DNA of 64,000 nucleotides from Trichocoleus sp. FACHB-46 (GTDB lineage: Bacteria; Cyanobacteriota; Cyanobacteriia; FACHB-46), in assembly GCF_014695385.1 (NCBI RefSeq), contig NZ_JACJOD010000006.1, positions 124,001 to 188,000 of the forward strand, given 5' to 3'. Under the pieces are notes generated by a model that made no database searches, was not told where the DNA came from, and saw only the letters and a program-made list of their open reading frames with translations. Below, piece by piece: positions 43,162 through 53,396 of this stretch. The position numbers and the translations under genes are program-made. Numbering within the stretch: position 1 is the first letter of the stretch; each line of letters begins with the position of its first letter.

Positions 43162-45591
43162 CTAGGACTCTGTATTGAATTCAGTCAGCACGCCATAGAT
43201 CGCCCAAATTGCCATCGCTCGCAAATAATGGCTCGCTCGGAACGTACCATTCGCAGTGATGGCTTCGGGTGTGCGGAATTGCAAACCATGAGTATAGATT
43301 TGCTGGACTACTGCCTCGGTGAGTTGGAATGCTTCAGCCTTCCTCTCCATCTGCAGCAAAAAAGCAGCGAGTCCGAAGTTAATTCCAGTCCAAACTTCCA
43401 ATGGATGGGTGGCTTGGGGGTTTTCGGGAGAGCCATCGGGTTTGACTCCATTGGCTGCTCCAAATTTCCCCTCAAAGAACTTCAGGAAGCAGGCTTCGTA
43501 GACGGTGTTTAAGGCTGAGCGGGCGCAGTCTAGAGGGACGACATCTGGCAAGCTGAGCAACCGCGCGTAGAACTGACCACAGAGTTGGTCGGCCATCACT
43601 ACATCCGAGCCACTTTCACTGTCGAGGCGGTAGTATTGACCATTCCAGAGTTTGGCTTGGTAGAGGGGACGTGCTTGAACCAGCCAAGTTTGATAAGTTG
43701 CGATCGCCGCTTCAATCTCCGCATTAGAGGTATCTGTGTGCTGATGAATCAAAATCTGGCCAATCGCGATCGCGGCTTCCAGGGCAGCGATCCATAAAGC
43801 ACCGCAATAAGCACTAATTCCCTGTAAGCGCCAATCATCAAAGGTTTGGTCGGGAGCACCGGAGTTTTCCGGGATGCCATCGCCATCAAGGTCAAAGGTT
43901 TTGAGATAAGCCAACGCAGCTACAACCGAGGGCCAACATTCTTCTAAGAACTGAATATCATTGGCTCCGGTTAGCAGGTAATCCCGGTAGACCTGCAAGA
44001 CAAAATCGGAGGGCAAATCTTTCCAGAGGTTGCAGTCTTGGTAGCTGGTGTAGTTGGTTTTCTCCCAGACATGCTCGTTTGGTGCGCCTAAATCGTGAGG
44101 AGTGGCGTTGGCAATTTTTCGTAATGCGGTAGGGCTTTCTGCGCCAATGGTGTAGTAGTAGCCAATCACACGAGTGCGATCGTCAGTGGCAGGAATAGCG
44201 CGGGCAAAAGCTCGGACCACAGATTTTTCTAGCCCTGGCCACAGCATCAGCAGCCCGAAGGAGCCATACAACCGCACATCTAAGCTTTCGTACCAGCGGT
44301 AGTCGATACACTCTAGAACTGCAAACTGGCCAATGGGGTCGCGATCGCTTGCCGCACTCCATAACGCTCCGCCATCCGTGAGGTCGTACAGCTCATTAAA
44401 CAGGGCCATCTTGAACCAGTCGGGCAAATCGGCTCGCTCTAGAATCGATTGCTGCCACGCTTGAATTTTGGCGTTCCAGTCTTCGTAGTGCTTGAGCGCT
44501 GTCCGAGCCATTGACCAAGCATTTTGCCCACTGCGACCAAAGAAATCGGTATAGCGGCGGTAGTACTCTACCCCAGCCGCAAATTCAGTAACGGGGAAGT
44601 CCCAGGCCAACACAAAGGGAATCTGGCGCGACTCACCTGGGGCAAGGGTAAACCGGATGGCGATCGCTGCGCCGACTTGCTCTCCTGCGGCAGCAGGAGT
44701 CTCGTCGCTACAGTCTGCCAAAGAACCATCTTGGGCAAAGGTCTGCCAAACGTCGGCTCCATCTCCCACAGAGTTCCAACGAGTGTGGTAAAACACTTCT
44801 GAGGTGTAAGGAGGTGCGAGAGAAGCGATCGCCCACTGGCCCTCTCCTTCCTGCGGGTTGGCGTTAGGGTCTCGCCCTGCTCGGTCTAACAAGCACCCCA
44901 CCCGATGACGATCCACCACCCATTGGTTAAAGTTACCTTGGCTATCGCTTAAGCGCGGCTGGTACTCATACACGGGACTGCCATCATCCCGCACCCGGAT
45001 ATCGGGTGACTTGTTGGCATTGGTAAACCAACCCACCATGTTTTGCCAGGTCAGCATGATGCTGAGAGTGATTGGTTGATCAGTGGGATTATGGGCAGTC
45101 CATTCAAAAACCGCGATCGGATAACTGGCTTCCTGGTAGTTGTGCGCCCATATTGGTGAGAACTGCTGGCAGGTTAATTCGGCTTGAAACACACCAGAAT
45201 AGACGAACCAACTTCTGGGATAGAGCGCGTGATAGGTGCCAGATTTTTGGGGGTACCATTGCCACTCGCTGAGGCTACCGTCTGTAGGGGGTTCGGTGCA
45301 GAGGGCGTAAGCTTGAGGAGTTGCTGTGCCAACTTGCTCGAAAACACTAAACTGGCAGGCTGAAATCGATTGAAAAACGTGTTCTCCGCCGTCGATGTGC
45401 CAGAGATTGAAGTCTCCCCGTGAGGAACGACCGATACACCCAGCCCCAAAGCCGCCTAAAGGCATGCCATGCCAGGGACCATCATCTAAATTGCTAGGGT
45501 AGCGAACGGTGTAAGGCTTGTCCCAACCTAGACCAATAGGCCGTTGCCAAGCACAAGCAGGAATTGCTGAAAGAGGATGCTGATTCGTCAT
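43162..45591 (-). CDS. GH116 beta-glucosidase (GBA2-like)
   Basis: An 809-residue enzyme related to human non-lysosomal glucosylceramidase. The N-terminal GBA2 beta-sandwich has PLGGFGAGCIGRSSRGDFNL. The C-terminal (alpha/alpha)6 barrel has DLDGDGIPENSGAPDQTFDD, which holds the acid/base Asp as in TxGH116, and QLCGQFYARLL further on. It would cleave beta-linked glucose from glycolipids or glycosides. No signal peptide is seen, so a cytoplasmic location is likely. Its place next to glycosyltransferase and acyl-transfer genes suggests a glycolipid substrate, which is inference. Confidence 0.92.
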   Translation of the reverse strand: MTNQHPLSAIPACAWQRPIGLGWDKPYTVRYPSNLDDGPWHGMPLGGFGAGCIGRSSRGDFNLWHIDGGEHVFQSISACQFSVFEQVGTATPQAYALCTEPPTDGSLSEWQWYPQKSGTYHALYPRSWFVYSGVFQAELTCQQFSPIWAHNYQEASYPIAVFEWTAHNPTDQPITLSIMLTWQNMVGWFTNANKSPDIRVRDDGSPVYEYQPRLSDSQGNFNQWVVDRHRVGCLLDRAGRDPNANPQEGEGQWAIASLAPPYTSEVFYHTRWNSVGDGADVWQTFAQDGSLADCSDETPAAAGEQVGAAIAIRFTLAPGESRQIPFVLAWDFPVTEFAAGVEYYRRYTDFFGRSGQNAWSMARTALKHYEDWNAKIQAWQQSILERADLPDWFKMALFNELYDLTDGGALWSAASDRDPIGQFAVLECIDYRWYESLDVRLYGSFGLLMLWPGLEKSVVRAFARAIPATDDRTRVIGYYYTIGAESPTALRKIANATPHDLGAPNEHVWEKTNYTSYQDCNLWKDLPSDFVLQVYRDYLLTGANDIQFLEECWPSVVAALAYLKTFDLDGDGIPENSGAPDQTFDDWRLQGISAYCGALWIAALEAAIAIGQILIHQHTDTSNAEIEAAIATYQTWLVQARPLYQAKLWNGQYYRLDSESGSDVVMADQLCGQFYARLLSLPDVVPLDCARSALNTVYEACFLKFFEGKFGAANGVKPDGSPENPQATHPLEVWTGINFGLAAFLLQMERKAEAFQLTEAVVQQIYTHGLQFRTPEAITANGTFRASHYLRAMAIWAIYGVLTEFNTES

Positions 45592-45651
45592 CTCCCGATT
45601 TTAGAGGCTGCTGCCCCACTTGAAAATTCGGGAGTTGAAATTGTGGAGAAT

Positions 45652-47238
45652 TTACTGAAAACGATACACAGAAGTCGTGGGTGTTTCCCAGAGTAGCGTT
45701 GCATTTCCTGAAAAGGGTTTAGTCGGCGCAACCTTAAGCGCAGGCCACAAATTATCTTCTAAAAACTGGTAGTAAAACTTGGAATGTAGAGCATAACTGC
45801 CTGGTTGACACTCAGCGGTAATCTTAAAAGATCTCTTGGTAATGTATTTGTCAAGATAACGGTATGGATGATTAACTTTTCTCCATCCTCTGATGTTGCG
45901 ATCGCAAATCGTGGAACCAGCAGGTAATTGATTCAATACCTCCACCATTTCTTGCGTTGTAATTACCCGATTGGCTCCATACTTGCCAGACATGTACTCA
46001 TAATCCATATTGAGATTGATGCCAATTGAAACCACGATGCCTAATAGCAAAGAGAAAATCGTAATATTGTCAACCAGGGTTTTTGACTGGGAATTAGTGT
46101 CAAATGCTGCAAGGCTGAGAACAGTAAAGATAATCGGACTAAATAAAATCGGCATTTTAAAGTGGATGGGATACACACCTGTATGGTTAGAAGCGGCGTA
46201 GAAATAGACCAACCAGGTGAACGCTAAAAAAACAAAAATAGTTTTGTTGCCTTTAAGCTTAAAGCTACCTAGGATTAAAACTAAAAATAAAAATGTAATG
46301 GCAATGATAGTAAAGAGCCAAGAAGCATTTAGAACATAAGCTTGTCTGCCCAATTCTGCATAGTTGAACAGAATTCTGCCGATTTTCTCCCAGGGTGTAT
46401 AAGCTTGAACTTCTCGATTGGAATTGAAGACAGTGAGGAGGATTTCCTTTGTATTTACCCAGCCACGGCTGACTTCACCTTTCCAATAAGGCAACAAGCA
46501 AACGATTGCCGATATGACGGAAATAAGGGGCCATAAGCACTGGCGCGATCGCTTCCGATTTTTAGCAATAAATAAAATAGAGCTGGCAATGAAAACGACA
46601 GGCATCACAAACATGGTGCTGGAGTGAAGACTAGCCAGAATCGCTAAAACCACGCCATAAGCTGCCCAGGAAAGTATTTGAAGCTTCGTAGAAGCGTTAC
46701 CTTCTAGCTGAAATTGGTAGAGTAGTGCAAAACAAATTAAAAAGAATGGAATTGGACTAGGGTTCCATTCATAGGTGTTTAAATAAATATCAACAAATAA
46801 GCTGCTATACCAAAATCCTGCTAAGCCTGCCAAAAATAATCGTTTTGTTGGAGGCAAATTTTCTAAAAGCTGGTAAACCAAATAGATCAGCAGTGGAATG
46901 GATAAAAAAGAAAATAAAGCATTAGGTAGGGCTTGAAAAACTGGCTCAGGTCCAAAGATGGTAAACGGAAACACCAAATAATAATAAAGTGGCAATGTGT
47001 TGAAACCGCCAATTGAAGAGGCTGGTCCCAAACTGGGCCAAACTCCTTGCCACATTTGCATGTAGATATTGGCATCTCGAACTTGGTCGGGAGAGAATCC
47101 TACATCAAAAGTGTTGTACTGAAACACACTCACCACTCGGCTAAAGAAGCCAAAACCGATCGCTAGAAGAATGAGAATTTTTCCAGCTAATTCGGTTGGA
47201 TTGGCTGTGTGCGTGAGGAGCAGTTTTTTAAGTCTCAT
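45652..47238 (-). CDS. GT-C-like multi-pass membrane protein
   Basis: A 528-residue protein with about 11 hydrophobic segments and a C-terminal extracytoplasmic domain of about 120 residues. An acidic motif, FSPDQVRDANIYMQMW, follows the first helix, where GT-C glycosyltransferases keep their catalytic acid. PLYYYLVFPFTIFGPEPV then resembles the PMT/ArnT region. It probably transfers a sugar from a polyprenyl phosphate. The base composition is more AT-rich than that of its neighbours. Confidence 0.75.
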   Translation of the reverse strand: MRLKKLLLTHTANPTELAGKILILLAIGFGFFSRVVSVFQYNTFDVGFSPDQVRDANIYMQMWQGVWPSLGPASSIGGFNTLPLYYYLVFPFTIFGPEPVFQALPNALFSFLSIPLLIYLVYQLLENLPPTKRLFLAGLAGFWYSSLFVDIYLNTYEWNPSPIPFFLICFALLYQFQLEGNASTKLQILSWAAYGVVLAILASLHSSTMFVMPVVFIASSILFIAKNRKRSRQCLWPLISVISAIVCLLPYWKGEVSRGWVNTKEILLTVFNSNREVQAYTPWEKIGRILFNYAELGRQAYVLNASWLFTIIAITFLFLVLILGSFKLKGNKTIFVFLAFTWLVYFYAASNHTGVYPIHFKMPILFSPIIFTVLSLAAFDTNSQSKTLVDNITIFSLLLGIVVSIGINLNMDYEYMSGKYGANRVITTQEMVEVLNQLPAGSTICDRNIRGWRKVNHPYRYLDKYITKRSFKITAECQPGSYALHSKFYYQFLEDNLWPALKVAPTKPFSGNATLLWETPTTSVYRFQ

Positions 47239-47306
47239 TGCTAGCTCAAACGTTATGAGTGATTTAGGTGTTGATGTAGAAGTTAACCCTGTGAACTGAA
47301 GATGAT

Positions 47307-48956
47307 TTAAGCAACTGGAATGAACAGAGGCCGAAGATACAAGACTGTACTAACGATCGCGATTGCTACCACAACTCCCCATATCACCCATAAAACCCTA
47401 GCGATCGGTGCTAGCGTTGGCTGAGTATTGGCTTGCTGACTGAAACTAAAGGGCAGAAGGCTGATTACGTTATATTCCTTCAGATGATCACTGATTTTTG
47501 GGGGCAGTTGGCTTGGACAGCGATTGGAAATAGAGCTATTGGCTAAGCAGGCAACATTGATCATCCGCTGCCCTAGACGGAACTGGAGGCGTGAGCCTGG
47601 TGCGCCTACTAGGGTCTGGGTTTCCTCCATTTGTCTGGGCATTGCCACTGAAGTGAGTTGAATTGCGATCGCTAAAACAATCAAACCCCGCATTACCCAA
47701 GCGGTGAGTCTTCGGCTATGCAGTAACCGTTGAATAAAGAGGGCGAGCAGAGGAATCAGCAAGAGATGGACGGAGGTGACGTGGTATCTCGCTCCCCAAG
47801 CCGCATCTCCATGCCAAAACACAAAGCGACTGTAGGCCAAGAGATGCAACCCTAAGTTGATTACGCCAGCGACCAAGTAAAACTTGATAAATGGATGCAA
47901 TTTTCGCCAAAGCAACACTCCCAGAACTATGCAGGGGATGAGGAGGGGGTCATAGAGAAAAATGCTTTTAGCGGGAGAGAACAGCGCTCCCAAAATACCG
48001 ATGGAGGGATGATTGATTAACGGATAATTAGCTGGTAAATCTGGCAAGCCCTGCCATAAAGGATCGGTCGTGAGTTGTTGTTGCTCGACAAATTTACCAG
48101 TCGCCCAAAAGTTACCATACCGCCAGTAGTCTAGAATGCGGCTCAGCAGGGCTAAGGGTAAAAAGCCCACAAACCAGAGGCAGACAGCTTGTGCAGTTTT
48201 AGCAGGATTACGGCTTTGGTAAAACTCACAACTGGCTAAAAAGAGTAAGACGGTGACGACGTGTAAGGTGCTGGTAGAGCGAATCAGTAAGGCTGCGCCT
48301 AAAGCTAGACCACTCAGAAGCACAAAGTAACGTTGTCGATGGTGTATGTAAGCCAAAGCAGCAGCGTATCCGAGCGTCACCAATAGTAACAACTGATTGT
48401 TATGTTGCGGGATTTGGGCGTAATGCAACATTGTTGTCGTGAGGAAAAGCGTGGCACTGGTCAGTCCAGCAACTTGGTCGTCAAAGTTAAACAGACGCAG
48501 CAGCCAGAAACAGGCCACAACGGTAGCGGCATTCAGGGGAATAAAGATCAGAAAGTTAACGGCTAAGGTGCGCCATTGCCAGGAAGCGACCGCAGGAAAG
48601 AGCCGATGCAGTTGTGTGCCAACCCAGTCTCCGGGCAACATCAACATTGACTGCCCCACTTCATAGGCGATATACCGCTTTCCACCTGTGCCCATGACGC
48701 CAAAACGGATATCTCCTCTGACTTTGGGCGTCATGTCAGGCGTGATAATAACTTCTTCCGTTCCGGTCCACCAAGCATGAGCCATTTGTAGCCGCAAATC
48801 TGTGTCTAGCCCTATCGTGTCTGAGGTGACAGCGATCGCCCAGAGCGAAGTGATCAGCGCGATCGTCAGGATGGTCTTGACGGCAGTTTTTCCAGCCAAT
48901 CTTGGTGGCGTATCTTTGGCCTTAGTGAGCTTGCCGAGTGGGCTGAGCCGTTGCAT
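47307..48956 (-). CDS. GT-C-like multi-pass membrane protein
   Basis: A 549-residue protein with a cytoplasmic N-terminus, about 11 helices and a short tail. The first loop has DTIGLDTDLRLQMAHAWWTG, and GKRYIAYEVGQSMLMLPGDW follows; both fit a GT-C fold with acidic catalytic residues. GGAG lies 9 bases before the ATG. It probably works on lipid-linked sugars together with the GT2 enzyme 114 bases upstream. The donor and acceptor are unknown. Confidence 0.75.
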   Translation of the reverse strand: MQRLSPLGKLTKAKDTPPRLAGKTAVKTILTIALITSLWAIAVTSDTIGLDTDLRLQMAHAWWTGTEEVIITPDMTPKVRGDIRFGVMGTGGKRYIAYEVGQSMLMLPGDWVGTQLHRLFPAVASWQWRTLAVNFLIFIPLNAATVVACFWLLRLFNFDDQVAGLTSATLFLTTTMLHYAQIPQHNNQLLLLVTLGYAAALAYIHHRQRYFVLLSGLALGAALLIRSTSTLHVVTVLLFLASCEFYQSRNPAKTAQAVCLWFVGFLPLALLSRILDYWRYGNFWATGKFVEQQQLTTDPLWQGLPDLPANYPLINHPSIGILGALFSPAKSIFLYDPLLIPCIVLGVLLWRKLHPFIKFYLVAGVINLGLHLLAYSRFVFWHGDAAWGARYHVTSVHLLLIPLLALFIQRLLHSRRLTAWVMRGLIVLAIAIQLTSVAMPRQMEETQTLVGAPGSRLQFRLGQRMINVACLANSSISNRCPSQLPPKISDHLKEYNVISLLPFSFSQQANTQPTLAPIARVLWVIWGVVVAIAIVSTVLYLRPLFIPVA

Positions 48957-49070
48957 GTTGGTGCGCTCCAGTAGATCTCAGGGGGCTAGAACTTTGATGT
49001 AGTGGATGATGCAGTTAAGTTTTGAGTTCTGGCTGTGATGTTGTAAATCTGTGCCAGGTTTAATCTCGCC

Positions 49071-50057
49071 TTACTGATGGATCAACTCAGAGGTGCCTGG
49101 GGCTGGATAGGATAAATAAACCATGCGCTTGGCTTCCCGTCGTCCTCTTGCTACGGAGTCCAAGACCATGCCACAGGTCAGGCTCAGAAAAGCCAGCAGC
49201 ATAACTGAGGCGGAGAGGATGGCTGTCGGAAATCGCGGCACTAATCCTGTGGACAAGTAGGTGCTCACAATTGGCACACTCAAACTAATAGAAGTGAGGG
49301 CTAAAAGGAGAAAAATCAGACTGAAGAATAGGAGCGGTCGTATCTCCTTAAACAGCAGCAAAGCGGTCCCGACAATCCGCCAACCATCACTAAAAGTTTT
49401 CAGCTTGCTGGTAGAACCGGGCGGCCGAGATTTATACCAGGTCGGTTCTTCCGCAAAAGGCATTTTTAGTTCTAGGGCGTGAACTGTAAACTCGGTTTCA
49501 ATTTCAAAGCCATTGGATAGTGCCGGGAAGGATTTGACAAACCGCCGCGAGAAAACCCGATATCCCGAAAGCATGTCGGAAAATCGAGCACCGAATAGCA
49601 TCCGGACAAAATAGGTCAACATCAGATTGCCACCACGATGCCCGAGCCGATAGGCGGCTAGTTCGCTAGGGGTACTCCGGCGCATGCCCACCACCATATC
49701 TAATTGATGCTCCAGTAAGCGAGCAACGAGATGCCTGACGGCTCCAGCTTCGTAGGTGTTGTCGCCATCTACGATCACATAGATGTCGGCTTCAATGTCA
49801 GCAAACATCCGCCGCACTACATTGCCTTTGCCAGGAATCGGCTCATAACGCACGATCGCGCCTGCTGCATCTGCGATCGCGGCTGTATCATCTACTGAGC
49901 GATTATCGTAGACGTAGATTTTGGCTTCTGGCATCGCGGTTTGGAAATCCGCAACCACTTGGGCGATCGTCAACGCTTCGTTATGACAAGGAACTAAGAC
50001 CGCCACACTAGATGTCAGGCGAGCTGTGGGCTGAATGGTAGGAAACTGTTGCAGCAT
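49071..50057 (-). CDS. GT2 glycosyltransferase, DPM1-like, with C-terminal membrane anchor
   Basis: A 328-residue enzyme. VLVPCHNEALTIAQVVADF opens the GT-A fold. IYVYDNRSVDDTAAIADAA, IVDGDNTYEAGAVRHLVARL (DxD-like DGD) and MLSGYRVFSRRFVKSFP follow, as in dolichyl/polyprenyl-phosphate sugar transferases. Two C-terminal helices (about 245-265 and 280-305) anchor it. It would load a sugar onto a polyprenyl phosphate for the GT-C proteins encoded downstream. AAGGA lies about 9 bases before the ATG. Confidence 0.9.
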   Translation of the reverse strand: MLQQFPTIQPTARLTSSVAVLVPCHNEALTIAQVVADFQTAMPEAKIYVYDNRSVDDTAAIADAAGAIVRYEPIPGKGNVVRRMFADIEADIYVIVDGDNTYEAGAVRHLVARLLEHQLDMVVGMRRSTPSELAAYRLGHRGGNLMLTYFVRMLFGARFSDMLSGYRVFSRRFVKSFPALSNGFEIETEFTVHALELKMPFAEEPTWYKSRPPGSTSKLKTFSDGWRIVGTALLLFKEIRPLLFFSLIFLLLALTSISLSVPIVSTYLSTGLVPRFPTAILSASVMLLAFLSLTCGMVLDSVARGRREAKRMVYLSYPAPGTSELIHQ

Positions 50058-50093
50058 GAGCGGATGTCCTTTTGACGTAAATGATTCGTGGGG

Positions 50094-51911
50094 CTACGAA
50101 CAGGACTGTTGCCAAGTTGTTTTTTGATCCACTGGCTGGGTTTGGCCACGAGGAACGGTTTTCTCGTTTATAAAGTGGATTTCAAAGTTTTTTAGTTGCT
50201 TCAGCCCTTGATGGCGGCCATTCCAACGACGACAGAGATACTCGCCATAGTAGGGATATAGTTTCTTGCCGATACCTCGATTCAGGTTAATGAAATAGGT
50301 ACGCCATTGCATGTTGTGATAGATGGCGTTGCGCGTCTGCACAGTCGGTTTTTCATAAGAAACAGCGCTGCCATCTTTAAGCAAATCAACTTGTGTGCCA
50401 TCAGCAAGCTGACCGGGAATCACATACCAACCATCGTCTCTAGGAGGAGAAGGCGCAAAGATACTCCACGATTGATCGAGACGAGTGACGCGGCTAATCC
50501 AATCTACAGAGTTGAGCGTTCTCCGGTTAAAGACTTCGGGAGCAAAGCTGCGTAGATTCCAGATAAAGGTATAGGCAAACAGCAGTAGCGTAATTAGATT
50601 CAAGGGACGAGGCGATCGCACCTCTATCGGGCGGAACTTGAGGGGTTTGGTAAACTTCCCAGCCGTGCGGCGATTGGAAGCAACGGTCTCGTAGAATTTA
50701 GTGCCAACTGACATCACAGGCCGCCAGCGCAGCACCGGAGTCAAGAACTTGAATACAGGAGATAGAGAGCAAATATAGGCGATCGCTTCAAACTTATAAT
50801 GTCTGCGTTCTTGCCAATCGACGACCACCCAGGAATTGTAGGTTTGCATATCTGCAAAGATGGTGGGATCTTCCTGTGCCATCAGTAAGGGGATATTGGG
50901 TAACAGGAGAAAGGTGCGGAGGAGATGGACTACTTTCTTGCAGAAGCCACATTCGCTGTCGTAATAGATCCGCAATCCTGCTCGTTCTGGCGTGTACAGG
51001 CGTTTGCCCCAACTGTCCCAAACCTCACTGGGGATGAACACTAACCAGCAAAAAACACTTAAAACTGGAAAGATGCCGATCTGAAGACTGAGACCAAAAC
51101 CGATGTGCAGCGAGATAAACGTGAGAATGGTAGCGCAGCGGAACCAAGTCGTGCGGAACGGCACGAAGAGAAATAAAGGCCCAATCCACTCCAGCCAGAG
51201 TGTGCTTAAGGTAAAAAAAGTGAGTAAAGGTGGGAACTTGAGCAGAAATTGACCAAAATGAGTTGCATACTGGTCAAAGCTCAAAGCATAGTAAACTGCG
51301 TTTCCTTGCGGCCACCAAATCGGGCTAGTGGTTTTGAAAGCGGCGGAAAACCAGTAGACAAAGCAGATTTGTAAGGTGAGCGCCAGAGTTGCCCCAGATA
51401 GTACCCGTTTGGGTAGCGGTTTAGGAGAAGTGTTGAGGGCGCGCTCAATGGAGTAGTAGGCTCCCAGCGGTAGAAACATGCACCAAAATAACAGCGCTCG
51501 CAACACATCATCAGCCGCGAAGATTAGCGCTGGATTGCGGTTATGGAGGGAGACGACCAAGGCCCAAGAGGCGATCGCGGCAAGGCGAGTTTGGTAGCCT
51601 ACCAAGAGCGCTAAAGCCATACCGCCAGCAATAAGGAAAATCAACGCTTGCACGAGGGGTTGACCGCTGATGGCATGAATGGACCAATAGCCTGGTTTCC
51701 ACAATTCCTCTGTTAAGAGCGATCGCGGCAACACACCTGCATCGGTGTAGTGAGCTACTAGATCTCCCGAACGAATGAACAAATCTGTGAGCAGCAGTAG
51801 GGCGATGCCGATGCGAAAGAGAGCCAAGGAACGTAGGTCTAAGCCAAACAGTTCTTCTAGCTTGCTCCTAGTTTTGATTAAAGATTTAGATTTTTGCGCC
51901 TCAGCCACCAT
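50094..51911 (-). CDS. HTTM-DCC fusion membrane protein
   Basis: A 605-residue protein. Residues 15-320 are an HTTM domain (horizontally transferred transmembrane, related to vitamin K-dependent gamma-carboxylase): LRSLALFRIGIALLLLTDLF and ADDVLRALLFWCMFLPLG. Residues 325-430 form a DCC/DUF393 thioredoxin-like domain with IYYDSECGFCKKVVHLLRTF (CxxC). A C-terminal domain includes WSIFAPSPPRDDGWYVIPG. Redox or carboxylase-like chemistry at the membrane is possible, but no reaction is established for bacterial members. GAGG lies 7 bases before the ATG. Confidence 0.88.
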   Translation of the reverse strand: MVAEAQKSKSLIKTRSKLEELFGLDLRSLALFRIGIALLLLTDLFIRSGDLVAHYTDAGVLPRSLLTEELWKPGYWSIHAISGQPLVQALIFLIAGGMALALLVGYQTRLAAIASWALVVSLHNRNPALIFAADDVLRALLFWCMFLPLGAYYSIERALNTSPKPLPKRVLSGATLALTLQICFVYWFSAAFKTTSPIWWPQGNAVYYALSFDQYATHFGQFLLKFPPLLTFFTLSTLWLEWIGPLFLFVPFRTTWFRCATILTFISLHIGFGLSLQIGIFPVLSVFCWLVFIPSEVWDSWGKRLYTPERAGLRIYYDSECGFCKKVVHLLRTFLLLPNIPLLMAQEDPTIFADMQTYNSWVVVDWQERRHYKFEAIAYICSLSPVFKFLTPVLRWRPVMSVGTKFYETVASNRRTAGKFTKPLKFRPIEVRSPRPLNLITLLLFAYTFIWNLRSFAPEVFNRRTLNSVDWISRVTRLDQSWSIFAPSPPRDDGWYVIPGQLADGTQVDLLKDGSAVSYEKPTVQTRNAIYHNMQWRTYFINLNRGIGKKLYPYYGEYLCRRWNGRHQGLKQLKNFEIHFINEKTVPRGQTQPVDQKTTWQQSCS

Positions 51912-51969
51912 ACTTCAACCTCAGAAAAATCTTTTGTTAAGTTCGCGTTTAGAGATCTCGTTGTTATTT

Positions 51970-53310
51970 TTAGTAGGGCAAACGTCGGGGATAGTGAGCC
52001 ACCGTTCTTCGCGATCGCCTGGTTAATCGCTGCCAAGCTTGGCGCACAGGCTGTCGGGTTGGGGTGGGCAACCAGCGCAGGAGACCACTCGCCAGCCAAT
52101 GCCCCATGACTCGCAAACGATGGCGCAGCGTTGGCATGCGCTGGAGATAAATCCAATGGCGCATTACACAGGCGATCGCACCTTGTAAGGTAAGACCAAA
52201 GCTACAGACCACAGCGGCGTTGGTACCCAGCGTTAACATCTCTCCTAAATGGAGATAGCGAAAGGAAAGCAGTGGCTTCTCTGTGATTACAGCGCGGAGA
52301 TTACGAGCAGCACAACTGGCTTGTTGGTAAGCGGCTTGAGCAGTCGCCGGAACCAGTTGTCTTCCCGCATCTTGAATCGCGGCTAAATCTCCCAGAGCAA
52401 ATACCTCTGGATGATCTACAAGTTGCAGTGTGGGTAACGTCAGCAGTTGCCCTTGAGCGTTTTGTTGGCAAGGGAGATTCCGGACCCAATCAAGCGTTTG
52501 GGTGCCAGCAGTCCACAGCACTAAATCTGTATCTATCGTGTGGGTTTGTTTTTGCTGGGTTAACGTGATGTGGTTGGATGCGATCGCCTCAATGCCAGTT
52601 TCTAGCTCAACCTGTATCCCTCTCTGCCGTAAGGCTTTGTAAGCGGCTGCTCGACTAGCACCTGAAAAAGTTTTGAGGATGCGATCGCCCCGCTCAATCA
52701 GCCGCACTTGACCTCTACTCGTGAGGCGATCGGCTAGTTTACAAGCAAGTTCTACCCCGTTTGGTCCACCGCCGATGACAGCGACTCGAATTTGGTGTTG
52801 CCTGGACGCTTCTAGAAACCGCAATCTCTCTTTCAAATGCACAGCATCTGCCAAGGAGCGAAAGGGAGAAGCATGTTCTACAGCGCCAGGGATGCTACCT
52901 AAGCAAGTTTCTCCGCCTACCGCCAAAACTAGATAATCATAGGTGAGAGAGTCACCATTACAGAGATAAACATAACGAGCTGTTAAATCAATGCTAGAAA
53001 CGGCTTCCTGGCAAAATTCAACCTTGTTATGCGCCAGCAGTTGTCGATAGGTCGGTGCAATTTCCCAAGCCTGTAGTTCACCTGTCACCAATTCATAAAG
53101 CAGCGGCGTAAATAGAAAATGATCTTTCGGTTCAACCAGAGTGATTTGATAGTTTTTTAACTGCGATCCTAGGGTGCGCTGCAAATATAAGGCTGTATAG
53201 AGTCCCCCAAATCCTCCTCCCAAAATACAAATTTGTACCGGACCTCGACCCGGACGTAAAACGGAAGGGGTTTCAGGTTGATCTGCAAGCCTATTTTTTT
53301 TGCAGTACAT
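51970..53310 (-). CDS. Type II NAD(P)H dehydrogenase, NdbB-like
   Basis: About 446 residues. ICILGGGFGGLYTALYLQRT is the FAD-binding motif, VAVIGGGPNGVELACKLADR binds NAD(P)H, and VFALGDLAAIQDAGRQLVPA is the second FAD site. The C-terminus is a basic amphipathic membrane-binding region. Cyanobacterial NdbB (Slr1743) reduces demethylphylloquinone, and other NDH-2 enzymes feed quinones. I chose the ATG at 53310 (GGTGG before it) over the TTG five codons earlier. Whether it serves the acyl pathway or only happens to lie within the block is unclear. Confidence 0.85.
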   Translation of the reverse strand: MYCKKNRLADQPETPSVLRPGRGPVQICILGGGFGGLYTALYLQRTLGSQLKNYQITLVEPKDHFLFTPLLYELVTGELQAWEIAPTYRQLLAHNKVEFCQEAVSSIDLTARYVYLCNGDSLTYDYLVLAVGGETCLGSIPGAVEHASPFRSLADAVHLKERLRFLEASRQHQIRVAVIGGGPNGVELACKLADRLTSRGQVRLIERGDRILKTFSGASRAAAYKALRQRGIQVELETGIEAIASNHITLTQQKQTHTIDTDLVLWTAGTQTLDWVRNLPCQQNAQGQLLTLPTLQLVDHPEVFALGDLAAIQDAGRQLVPATAQAAYQQASCAARNLRAVITEKPLLSFRYLHLGEMLTLGTNAAVVCSFGLTLQGAIACVMRHWIYLQRMPTLRHRLRVMGHWLASGLLRWLPTPTRQPVRQAWQRLTRRSRRTVAHYPRRLPY

Positions 53311-53396
53311 TATCTTTTCCACCAATAGGGTTAGCAGCGCTGACAGCCTGAGGGAGCAGAACGGATTACTCTTAGCTCTGTTGCAAAGGGCGATCG

